In this document: piece after piece, positions 14,737-21,857 of the stretch | Numbering within the stretch: the stretch's first letter is position 1 | Layout of the letters: the number at the start of each line of letters is the position of its first letter | Source of the DNA: Coriobacteriia bacterium | GTDB taxonomy: Bacteria; Actinomycetota; Coriobacteriia; WRKU01; WQUG01 | NCBI GenBank assembly: GCA_009781115.1 | Contig: WQYT01000004.1 | Span: 1-42,858, forward strand | DNA length: 42,858 bases | Direction: 5' to 3' | Made by a program: the position numbers and the translations under genes | Notes under the pieces: model-generated | Seen by the model: only the letters and a program-made list of their open reading frames with translations | Told to the model about the DNA's origin: nothing | The model's database searches: none

Positions 14737-17632
14737 GCAGAGCATCGAGGCAGGCGCGCGCTATCTGCTGACCTGCGACACCGCCGGCGCCACAGTCGAA
14801 GTTGGCCTGCTGCGCTTTGCTGCTGATGGGGGCGGGCTGCTTCCCGTTTGTGAGCGCAGTATCACGGCGCCGCGCGAAGCCAATCAGCTTCTGCTGCCCA
14901 CGATCGATGCGCTGTTGCGTGAACAGGGCGTAGGGCGCGGCCAGTTGTCGGCGGTTGTCGTTGGCCGCGGTCCGGGCTCGTTTACCGGTGTACGCATCGG
15001 AGTCGCCACCGCCAAAGGCCTGGCGCAAGGTCTCGGGATCCCGCTCTACGGAGTGAGCACGACTGACGCTGTCGCCTGGGCCATAGCACGGCGGCTGGCG
15101 CCCCCCCGTGGCTCTGCTTCAGAAATGCTGCTGTATCAACAGGCGTCAGCTGGAGAACGCTGCGACAAGCAACCGCCCGTAGGGCGCGACGACCCGGCGC
15201 GCCTCTGCCCGGAGCCCTCGACGCCTCCCCTTCACTTGGCCATCGCTCTCGATGCCATGCGCAAGGAGGTCTACCCGGCGCTCTTCGAGCTGGAAGCAGA
15301 CGGCGCCGCGCCGCGCCGCCTGCGCCCCGATTACGTGGCCACTCCCGAGGCCGCCGCGGCAGACTTTGTCGCCGCGATGCAGCCACGACATTCGGGCCAG
15401 CCGCTCTATCTGGCCGGCGACGGCCTGGCAAAGTACGAGTCGGTTTTCCGTGAGGCTGCGCGCGCCGCGGGTTTGGAGCTTGTCACGGTAGCGACGCCGC
15501 CGCTCGGCTTTGGCCTGGCGGAGGCCTGGCAAGCTAGCGGCTATCAGCGCGACACCGGTGATGCGGCGGCGGTCCTGCCGATTTATACGCGCTATTCTGA
15601 CGCCGAGGAATCCGAGGCGCGCCGCGCCTCGCGCACGCTGGAGGCGCCTGGCGACGACGCGCCGCGGGCACCCGCGCTGAGCATCCGGCCCCTGCTGCCG
15701 CTCGATGTCCCCGCGATGGCCCGTCTGGAAGCAGATTACGCCGGCGGGCTATGGACAGCCGGGCTCATTGCCTCCGAGTTTAGCGCCCCCGACCGCCTGC
15801 TCTTTGGCGCATTTGAGTGTGTCAGAACACAGGGGGACGGGTGCGCTGTGAGACAGGGGGACGGTTCTTCTGTCTCATGTCTCAACGTTCTAGCAAGTAA
15901 CGCCTTCGATGAGACAGAAGAACCGTCCCCCTGTCTCACAGAGGCAAAGGAATGTGTCAAGTTATACGTCCCCCTGACACACCGGCGCCTGGTCGCCTAC
16001 GCGATGTGTGCGATCCTGGCAGGCGAGCTCCATGTGTTCGACGTGGTGTGCGACCCGGCCTGGCGGCGCCAGGGGCTGGCGACTCGTCTGCTCCAGGCCT
16101 GCTTCGAGGCGGCCCGCGCCCGCGCGACAGGCACAGCGACCCTTGAAGTGCGCCGCAGCAATGAGGCCGCGCGCCAGCTCTATGAGCGCCTGGGCTTCAA
16201 GCGCGTGGGCACGCGGCCGGGCTATTATCCCGGTGGCGAGGACGCGCTCATCTATAACCGGGAGCTACTCTCCGTGCGCCAGATCGAACAACTCTGGGGG
16301 CCGCAGCGCCCCCTGCGGGTGCTGGCCCTTGAGACCTCCTGCGATGAGACCGCCGCCGCCGTACTGGAGGGCGAGCACCTCCTCAGCAACATCGTCGCCT
16401 CCCAGATCCCCTTCCATGCGCGCTTTGGCGGCGTGGTGCCCGAAATCGCCTCCCGCAAACACACCGAAGCCATCGTCTCAACAGTCGAAGCCGCACTGGA
16501 GCAAGCCAGTACCATACCATGTCATTGCGCGCGTAGTCGCAGAATCCAGGAGAACCAGCAACAACTGGATCCTGCAACTGACGCCTGTGATGACACAAAG
16601 AATAGCAACAGAGATGCTCCGGAACAGCTCCCCTTCTCGGCGCTTGACGCGCTGGCGGTGACGGACCGCCCGGGGCTTATTGGGGCGCTCATTGTGGGCC
16701 TGGCCTATGCTAAGGGGCTGTCCTGGGCGACCGGCCTGCCGCTGTACGGCGTCAACCATCTGGAGGGCCACCTCTACGCCACGGTCGAGGAGGGCGACAC
16801 CTTGCATTACCCGCTGGTGGCGCTGATCGTCAGCGGCGGCCACACGCTGCTGGTGTCTGCCGAGGCGCCCGGCGCTTACCGTGTGCTGGGCAGCACGCTT
16901 GATGACGCGACGGGGGAGGCCTTCGACAAGGTGGCCAAAGCGCTGGGGCTGCCCTATCCGGGCGGCCCGGAGCTCTCGCGCCTGGCTGTGAACGGCGACC
17001 CGGCGGCCATCGATTTTCCGCGAGCGCTGCTGCACAGCGGCGACTACGCGTTTTCGCTCTCCGGCCTGAAAACGGCGGTCATCACCTACATCGCGCGCGA
17101 GCGGGAGGCGGGCCGCGCGCTTGACCTGCCCGACCTTGCGGCGAGCTTTCAGCAGGCCGTCATCGACGTGCAGGTGGCAAAGGCCGGGCGTGCCGTTGAA
17201 GAGACCGGCGCGCGTGCCTTCTATCTGGCCGGGGGAGTAGCCGCCAACACGGCGCTGCGCGAGGCCCTGACCGCAGAGATGGGCGCGCGCGACGTCGAGA
17301 TGCACGTGCCGCCACTCGCGCTCTGCGGCGACAACGCCGCCATGATCGGTCGCGCGTTTGCAGCCCACGTCGAGTGTGTCAGGGGGACGTATAACTTGAC
17401 ACATTCGCCAGATAATTCTTCAATGAGACAGGGGGACGGTTCTTCTGTCTCATCGAAAGCGTTACTCGGCAGAATGTTGAGGCATGAGACAGAAGAACCG
17501 TCCCCCTGTCTCACAGAACCGTCCCCCTGTCTCCCCATCCCCCTGACACACCCGTCAGCCGCGCGCGAAGCACTATCCCGGCTGCCGCAGCTCGGCCTGG
17601 ACGCAGAAGCTTCCCCCCATAGCGACCTGTAG
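14723..17632 (+). CDS. TsaB-RimI-TsaD fusion carrying in-frame repeats
   Basis: A 969-residue fusion. TsaB occupies about 1-318 (VVVGRGPGSFTGVRIG; LDAMRKEVYPALF). RimI N-acetyltransferase occupies about 319-525 (VCDPAWRRQGLATRLL, ending near the GYYPGGEDALIY segment). TsaD occupies about 529-969 (LALETSCDET, HLEGH at 679-683, FSLSGLKTAV, CGDN at 867-870). TsaB-TsaD make the t6A37 transferase; RimI acetylates ribosomal protein S18. Four foreign segments interrupt the domains without breaking the frame: about 128-168 in TsaB, 365-421 in RimI between two core strands, 599-625 in TsaD before the GLIGALIVG strand, and 884-943 after the CGDN box. Each corresponds to a palindromic repeat also found elsewhere in the window. 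Key catalytic motifs are intact. Whether the segments stay in the mature protein is unknown. Confidence 0.92.
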   Translation: MSAIEQSIEAGARYLLTCDTAGATVEVGLLRFAADGGGLLPVCERSITAPREANQLLLPTIDALLREQGVGRGQLSAVVVGRGPGSFTGVRIGVATAKGLAQGLGIPLYGVSTTDAVAWAIARRLAPPRGSASEMLLYQQASAGERCDKQPPVGRDDPARLCPEPSTPPLHLAIALDAMRKEVYPALFELEADGAAPRRLRPDYVATPEAAAADFVAAMQPRHSGQPLYLAGDGLAKYESVFREAARAAGLELVTVATPPLGFGLAEAWQASGYQRDTGDAAAVLPIYTRYSDAEESEARRASRTLEAPGDDAPRAPALSIRPLLPLDVPAMARLEADYAGGLWTAGLIASEFSAPDRLLFGAFECVRTQGDGCAVRQGDGSSVSCLNVLASNAFDETEEPSPCLTEAKECVKLYVPLTHRRLVAYAMCAILAGELHVFDVVCDPAWRRQGLATRLLQACFEAARARATGTATLEVRRSNEAARQLYERLGFKRVGTRPGYYPGGEDALIYNRELLSVRQIEQLWGPQRPLRVLALETSCDETAAAVLEGEHLLSNIVASQIPFHARFGGVVPEIASRKHTEAIVSTVEAALEQASTIPCHCARSRRIQENQQQLDPATDACDDTKNSNRDAPEQLPFSALDALAVTDRPGLIGALIVGLAYAKGLSWATGLPLYGVNHLEGHLYATVEEGDTLHYPLVALIVSGGHTLLVSAEAPGAYRVLGSTLDDATGEAFDKVAKALGLPYPGGPELSRLAVNGDPAAIDFPRALLHSGDYAFSLSGLKTAVITYIAREREAGRALDLPDLAASFQQAVIDVQVAKAGRAVEETGARAFYLAGGVAANTALREALTAEMGARDVEMHVPPLALCGDNAAMIGRAFAAHVECVRGTYNLTHSPDNSSMRQGDGSSVSSKALLGRMLRHETEEPSPCLTEPSPCLPIPLTHPSAAREALSRLPQLGLDAEASPHSDL
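15126..15206. repeat. Repeats within tsaB part (family C plus partial family D)
   Basis: An exact family C copy (15178-15206) is read as VGRDDPAR. The preceding 15126-15170 contains ACAGGCGTCAG, shared in inverted orientation with the family D repeat in the tsaD part (16580-16590). Together they widen the loop before the LDAMRKEVY strand of TsaB by roughly 40 residues compared with normal TsaB. Confidence 0.7.
15817..15981. repeat. Composite A/B palindromic element within the RimI domain
   Basis: In order: a degenerate family A end (15817-15840), family B forward (15849-15877), a 32-base spacer, family B reverse (15910-15938), a short AGAGGCAAAGGA-type spacer, and family A reverse (15953-15981). 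It is translated as about 55 residues including RQGDGSSVS and ETEEPSPCLT. The order mirrors, in opposite orientation, the element at the end of the tsaD part. Confidence 0.88.
16520..16595. repeat. Family D palindromic element within the TsaD domain
   Basis: A 76-base imperfect palindrome with outer ends TGTCAT and ATGACA. Inner arms GTCGCAGAATCCAG (16536-16549) and CTGGATCCTGCAAC (16565-16578) pair with two mismatches. It begins GTCATTGCG, like the repeat at 38096. It is read as a polar Gln/Arg/Asp-rich loop of about 25 residues. Confidence 0.75.
17375..17551. repeat. Composite A/B palindromic element at the TsaD C-terminus
   Basis: Family A forward (17375-17403), a CCAGATAATTCTT spacer, family B forward (17424-17452), a 32-base spacer and family B reverse (17485-17513). 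Partial duplicate ends of B (to 17532) and of A (17535-17551) follow. The 32-base spacer is the diverged reverse complement of that at 15878-15909. The insertion follows the conserved CGDN box, where TsaD normally has only a short tail. Confidence 0.88.
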
Positions 17633-17646
17633 CATGAGGCATACGC

Positions 17647-17652
17647 TATAAT
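17647..17652 (+). promoter_or_regulatory. -10 box of tRNA-Gly
   Basis: A consensus TATAAT lies 30 bases before the tRNA 5' end. The -35 position (about 17624-17629, GACCTG) is poor. It lies just past the fusion-gene stop. Confidence 0.5.
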
Positions 17653-17682
17653 AGTGAACGCGCAAAACAGCGCGCTTCCTCT

Positions 17683-17757
17683 GCGGGTGTAGTTCAATGG
17701 TAGAGCGTCAGCTTCCCAAGCTGAAAGTTGCGGGTTCGAGTCCCGTCACCCGCTCCA
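17683..17757 (+). tRNA. tRNA-Gly (anticodon CCC)
   Basis: A complete cloverleaf. Acceptor arms GCGGGTG (17683-17689) and CACCCGC (17747-17753), a D-arm with AGTTCAATGGTAGAGC, an anticodon stem TCAGC/GCTGA with loop TTCCCAA giving anticodon CCC, a T-arm with GGTTCGAGTCC, discriminator U and an encoded CCA at 17755-17757. It reads GGG glycine codons. Confidence 0.97.
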
Positions 17758-17860
17758 AGACGATATCTTTTTCCGCCTAAGCCGCTCAGGCCGATACGCG
17801 CGGGCGCAAGCCCAGCGCGCATCGTCCTTCGGGGCTTACGCGAAAAAATCTTATCGTCTT
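17757..17860. repeat. 104-nt near-perfect hairpin after tRNA-Gly
   Basis: Arms of about 50 bases fold back around a GCAA tetraloop at 17806-17809. The outer ends are AAGACGATA and TATCGTCTT, the inner stem GATACGCGCGGGC pairs with GCCCAGCGCGCATC, and interior mismatches lie between. T-rich and A-rich blocks (CTTTTT/AAAAAA) pair near the base. It could act as a tRNA terminator, a structured RNA or a miniature inverted-repeat element. Confidence 0.75.
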
Positions 17861-17918
17861 AACTTCTCAGCCTTCGCCATCAGAAAGACAAGGATGATGT
17901 CGTAGGTATTCGGTACAC

Positions 17919-17924
17919 TATAAT
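17919..17924 (+). promoter_or_regulatory. -10 box within ACAC/GTGT inverted repeat
   Basis: A consensus TATAAT is flanked symmetrically by ACAC and GTGT, about 80 bases before the short frame at 18005. The dyad over the -10 could be an operator for autoregulation of the RhuM-linked pair. No good -35 was seen. Confidence 0.4.
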
Positions 17925-18004
17925 GTGTGATGGATTGGCGCTTTGCAGAAGCGGGGATCCAGAGCGCTTGAGGGACAGACCAACATCAGATCAGGCAGAG
18001 GAAA

Positions 18005-18142
18005 ATGGGTACGATGCAGACTAAGTTGAAACAACAAGTGGCCGCCCATGGCAAGGTCTTCATGACATCGGGGGTCTTGGGCAGAATACGTAATCTTTTG
18101 CCGCATGATCTGGTGCATAGAGTTTGGTGGTTGTGCAGATGA
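18005..18142 (+). CDS. Short 45-aa frame coupled to rhuM, unrecognised
   Basis: ATG 18005 lies behind GCAGAGGAAA, a plausible ribosome-binding site. The 45-residue product is basic (starts MGTMQTKLKQQVAAHGKVF, ends WWLCR). Its TGA overlaps the ATG of the next gene (ATGA), which suggests translational coupling. It might be the intact small partner of a two-gene module or the N-terminal remnant of a longer regulator. I recognise no domain. Confidence 0.35.
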   Translation: MGTMQTKLKQQVAAHGKVFMTSGVLGRIRNLLPHDLVHRVWWLCR

Positions 18143-19197
18143 ATGACATTATTCGGGTGAGCGAGGGCAAGATCGTTTTGTATGCGATTGGGGATGCCAG
18201 CGTTTACGTTGATGTAATTTTTAAGGATGAAACATTCTGGATGACTCAAAAGGCTCTCGCAGAATTGTTCGAGGTAAATGTTCCGGCAATAAGCAAACAC
18301 CTCAAGAATATCTTTGATGAAGAAGAACTTTTGCCCCAAGCAACTGTTTCCATTTTGGAAATAGTTCAAAAGGAGGGGGGACGTAACGTGACCCGCTCAC
18401 CAGAGTTCTACAGTCTTGACGCGATTATTGCTGTCGGCTATCGCGTGAACTCAAAGGCGGCGACGCGTTTTCGTCAGTGGGCAACGCAGGTTTTGAAGAC
18501 CTATGTCCAAAAAGGCTATCTATTAAATATGGATCTGTTGGAAAACGGGCGGCAGTTTGGGCGCGATTACTTTGATGAACTGCTGGAGAAGATTCGGGAA
18601 ATCCGCGCGAGCGAACGCCGTGCTTATCAAAAAATCGCTGATGTTTTTGAACAATGCAGTTATGATTATGACAAAGACAGTGAAACGACCAAAGCATTTT
18701 ATGCCTTTGTGCAGAACAAGCTTCATTTTGCGGTTACGGGCAGTACTGCTGCAAAACTGATTGCGGGGCGCGCCAACATTGATCACCCAACAATGGGGTT
18801 GACTACCTGGAAAGACGCGCCTCAGGGTAAGATTCTGAAGCGCGATGTCACAGTCGCAAAGAACTACCTGAATGAGAAGGAGATATCACGGCTCAACCGC
18901 CTGGTTACGATGTTTATTGATCATGCGGAATTGATGGCAGAAGATGGCGTGGCGATGAGTATGCGAGACTGGCTGGAAGAAACTGACAACTTCTTGCAGA
19001 GCAACCGCCGCCGACTGTTAGGCAATAAAGGACATGTTTCACATGAGGACGCCACAAAGAAGGCGCTTGGAGTTTATGAGCAGTTTCGCATTCAGCAGGA
19101 CAGAGATTATGTCTCTCATTTTGATGAAACGATGTCCAGGTATCTGAAAGGCGCAACACAACCTGAAGATGAAGATGAAGATGACGATGATGGATAA
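18139..19197 (+). CDS. RhuM family protein
   Basis: A 352-residue protein from ATG 18139; in-frame GTGs at 18124 and 18133 are alternatives. It matches the RhuM family throughout: an N-terminal winged-helix-like part (FWMTQKALAELFEVNVPAIS, KHLKNIFDEEEL), the NVTRSPEFYSLDAIIAVGYR core with RFRQWATQVLK, then a long helical C-terminal domain (KLHFAVTGSTAAKLIAGRAN, and NYLNEKEISRLNRLV). It ends in an acidic Asp/Glu tail. RhuM was first noted in a Salmonella pathogenicity island; family members often sit in mobile islands near restriction or Fic-type genes, and the biochemical role is unsettled. The position just after a tRNA suggests island acquisition, although no integrase or att repeat is visible. 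Confidence 0.85.
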   Translation: MNDIIRVSEGKIVLYAIGDASVYVDVIFKDETFWMTQKALAELFEVNVPAISKHLKNIFDEEELLPQATVSILEIVQKEGGRNVTRSPEFYSLDAIIAVGYRVNSKAATRFRQWATQVLKTYVQKGYLLNMDLLENGRQFGRDYFDELLEKIREIRASERRAYQKIADVFEQCSYDYDKDSETTKAFYAFVQNKLHFAVTGSTAAKLIAGRANIDHPTMGLTTWKDAPQGKILKRDVTVAKNYLNEKEISRLNRLVTMFIDHAELMAEDGVAMSMRDWLEETDNFLQSNRRRLLGNKGHVSHEDATKKALGVYEQFRIQQDRDYVSHFDETMSRYLKGATQPEDEDEDDDDG

Positions 19198-19566
19198 AAT
19201 TCTTTCCGCTGTATCTAAAACGCAGTCCGTGATGTACCTACGAGGAGGCACAACAAGATGGCTTCGGGCAAACCAATAGTTCGGCAAATCGCTTGGGTTT
19301 CTGCGTCTGGAAGTCTTAACTTGATCTCAGTTTCTTATTGAGAATAATTGCCGCTTGCGGCATAAGTGCTCAATGACAACGCTTGCCGGATTGCTGAGCT
19401 GCCATAAAGAATGGCGCCGCTCAGGTGGAAGAAATGAGACTAATGTACTCTCAGAAATAAATTGCGCTTGCTTTATTGGGGGTTTACCGTCATGCTTAGG
19501 GAGTCGGTAAAACATCGTCAGAATCAATAAGCGGTCCTGGTTTAGAGATTTGGAAAAGAGGCCATT
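19198..19566 (+). other. Intergenic stretch with a 27-aa truncated frame
   Basis: Behind a very good ribosome-binding site (CGAGGAGGC), a frame runs from ATG 19258 to TGA 19341 (starts MASGKPIVRQIAWVSASGSL). It reads like the beginning of a small membrane protein cut by an early stop. The rest, down to ATG 19567, contains no recognisable gene and presumably holds the promoter of the beta-helix gene, which I could not place. Confidence 0.3.
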
Positions 19567-21567
19567 ATGAAATTAAGAAAGTATTTTACTCTGTTGCTCG
19601 CCTTTGTGATGGCGCTGAGCTTGAGTACAGTGGCGCCAACTATCGCTGTGGCGGCGGGCACGACGGGTGGCGGCAAAGGTTGGAACCCTTCGACCACGTT
19701 GCCTAAGAAAACGCCTCAGCATCATTCACGGGTGACGACCGATACGCCTTCTGGCGGCGGCTCGGCAGGGTCTGCTGCGGTGGCGGGCCAGGCTGCTGGC
19801 GACGGCTCTGGCGCTGTCCGCGTGGGCGTCGGGCCCGCGGTCTGCGAGATCGATGGCACCCCCTATGATACGCTCGGTGATGCGTTTGCGGCAATAACAG
19901 ATAATACGCAGACTACGATCAAGCTCCTGACCAGTATCACCTATACAGATAGCTGTACGTTGATGGATCGCAATATCACGTTTGACCTTAACGGATGCGA
20001 CCTTACGTTTAACTGTGCGACTGACACGGCGCTCAAACTGATCAATTGCAACATCGACTATACAAACACACAGGCAGGCGGAGGAAGCTTCAAGGTCATT
20101 TCCGGGGTTGCCTATGATGACAAAATTGAAAATGACCCTATGTTCAGCGGCAACGGGGTGGCTTTGCTTATCAGTGGCGGTTCCTGCCATGTGACCTCGG
20201 TACAATCCACCGGCCAGGACGGTACGGCAGTTGCCTGTACGGGCGCGGCGACGGTCACCATCGGCGCAATGCTCCCTCGGGCAGCGAGTGGCGCCGCGCG
20301 CTCCGCAACGGGCAGCGCCGCAGCAAGCGCCGCCGCTGCCGGCATCAATGTCGTTCAGGCAACGGGCGCTGGTATTTCCTGGGGCGTTTTGGCTGATGTT
20401 GGCTGCAGTGTCGTGGTAGATGGCGATATCTCCACGACAGCCATGGGGGTCATTGCGAGTGGAGCAAACGTTGACATACGGGGAAATATTACCGTCAAGA
20501 GCGACGACATCGCTTTTGGAATTGTCGTTGAGGACTTTACTGATAACAGGGACGCCCCAAAGTCGGTCATTACTATGATGGGTAATATCACGGCTGAGGG
20601 CAGCTTTGTTGCGGGAGTCATGCTTGACGCTAAAGCTGATGTTACCCTGGGTTCAGCCAGCAATCTGGGTGGCCTCGGCGGAAAATCAAACATCACCTTA
20701 AAGGGCGGCTATGGTATGGCAATCGCCGCTGATGCTGGCTCGACAGTTACCATGGTGGGAGACATTACGGGGACAGGCGGTTCTTCTGATGGTCTTGATG
20801 TCTTTGACGCCAAGGTGACGTTGCAAGGAAATATCACGGTTGATGGCACCGGAATCTATGCCGGGTACGGAACAACCAACGTCACGGGCAATATTACCGC
20901 GACCGGCGGCGATTCTGCCGTAGACGCAGAAGGCGGCAAGGTGTCGGTAACAGGCGACGTGAAAACGACCGCAGGTGATGCAAGCGCGATTTTTGCTGAC
21001 AGCTCGACCCTTACCGTAAAAGGTAATGTCACTGCTACGGGCAAAGAGAGCTTTGGGATTGAAGCTTATGACGGTGCAAAAGTTACCGTGACCGGAAACA
21101 TTACGGCAGCTGGCAATGGTATTGATGCAGAAGACCAACATACTGCGATTGTTGCCAAGGGCAATGTCACCTCAACAAAGGGCGCTGGCGTTTATGTTGA
21201 TGGCCGGGCAACAACCACCGTTGATGGCACGATCACCGCTGCAACTCACTATATCGAGATCGGCAGCGCGACAAAGGCTATTGAGGACTTTTCTACTCCA
21301 ACGACCAAAGCGGGCTACAAGACCTACACAGACAACAAGAGCACCGTGTGGGTTAAGGATGCGACCGTTCCCGGACCACAGCCGCCCGTTGTTCATCCAA
21401 AGAAAAAGAAGCCGCACACGGTCAATCCCCCCGTGCAGGGTCTTCCTGGTACCGGCGATAGCGTTAACCTGATTGCTTCAGGCGCTCTGCTTGTAGGCGC
21501 GGCCGTTGCGGCTGTCGTGTTTACCAGCATGAAAAGAAGAGCGGTAAAAACGGGCAAGGCTTCATAG
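19567..21567 (+). CDS. LPGTG-anchored beta-helix surface protein
   Basis: A 666-residue wall-anchored precursor with a Sec signal (about 1-29, ending VAA). A Gly/Ser/Pro-rich low-complexity segment (about 33-85) precedes a domain with the YDTLGDAFAAITDNTQTTIK start often seen in surface beta-helix proteins. Many degenerate repeats follow (about 230-580) around a V-x-G-N/D-I-T-x-T/A-G unit (VTGNITATG, VTGDVKTTAG, VKGNVTATG), as expected for right-handed beta-helix coils. The sorting signal is LPGTG (626-630), then a membrane segment and a KRR tail. The likely role is adhesion or carbohydrate binding at the surface (inference). It sits alone between rhuM and the M23 gene and is followed by a strong terminator. 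Confidence 0.85.
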   Translation: MKLRKYFTLLLAFVMALSLSTVAPTIAVAAGTTGGGKGWNPSTTLPKKTPQHHSRVTTDTPSGGGSAGSAAVAGQAAGDGSGAVRVGVGPAVCEIDGTPYDTLGDAFAAITDNTQTTIKLLTSITYTDSCTLMDRNITFDLNGCDLTFNCATDTALKLINCNIDYTNTQAGGGSFKVISGVAYDDKIENDPMFSGNGVALLISGGSCHVTSVQSTGQDGTAVACTGAATVTIGAMLPRAASGAARSATGSAAASAAAAGINVVQATGAGISWGVLADVGCSVVVDGDISTTAMGVIASGANVDIRGNITVKSDDIAFGIVVEDFTDNRDAPKSVITMMGNITAEGSFVAGVMLDAKADVTLGSASNLGGLGGKSNITLKGGYGMAIAADAGSTVTMVGDITGTGGSSDGLDVFDAKVTLQGNITVDGTGIYAGYGTTNVTGNITATGGDSAVDAEGGKVSVTGDVKTTAGDASAIFADSSTLTVKGNVTATGKESFGIEAYDGAKVTVTGNITAAGNGIDAEDQHTAIVAKGNVTSTKGAGVYVDGRATTTVDGTITAATHYIEIGSATKAIEDFSTPTTKAGYKTYTDNKSTVWVKDATVPGPQPPVVHPKKKKPHTVNPPVQGLPGTGDSVNLIASGALLVGAAVAAVVFTSMKRRAVKTGKAS

Positions 21568-21611
21568 GAAGAAGCTCCCCCGGGGGAGGCTCTATTGATA
21601 ACGTTGAGAGA

Positions 21612-21645
21612 GGGGCTGTGCTGTGAAGGGCGCAGCCCCTTTTTT
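21612..21645 (+). terminator. Rho-independent terminator of the beta-helix gene
   Basis: GGGGCTGTGC pairs with GCGCAGCCCC around TGTGAAGG, followed by six T residues. A second palindrome, CTCCCCCGGGGGAG, lies about 30 bases upstream. Confidence 0.88.
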
Positions 21646-21857
21646 GGTGGCGTGTAGCGTGCTTGCAGCAAGAAGGGGAGCGGGAAGGAGAACGCCAGGC
21701 GTCGTTTTTCCGGGGGCAAACGGCGGGGTTTCTTACCCCGTTCTTACCAGTTTCTTACCAAAAACAAGGTTTTTTGAATCCCCCCTTGATGATGTCCGGG
21801 CTGCCGTGTATAGTGAAATCCTCTCTTTGATCGGTGTACCCGTGAAAGCGGGACATC

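Noticed and set aside
17683-18140. tRNA-Gly as an integration site of a mobile island carrying rhuM
   Set aside because: No repeated tRNA 3' end and no integrase was found in the window, so the idea stays unsupported.
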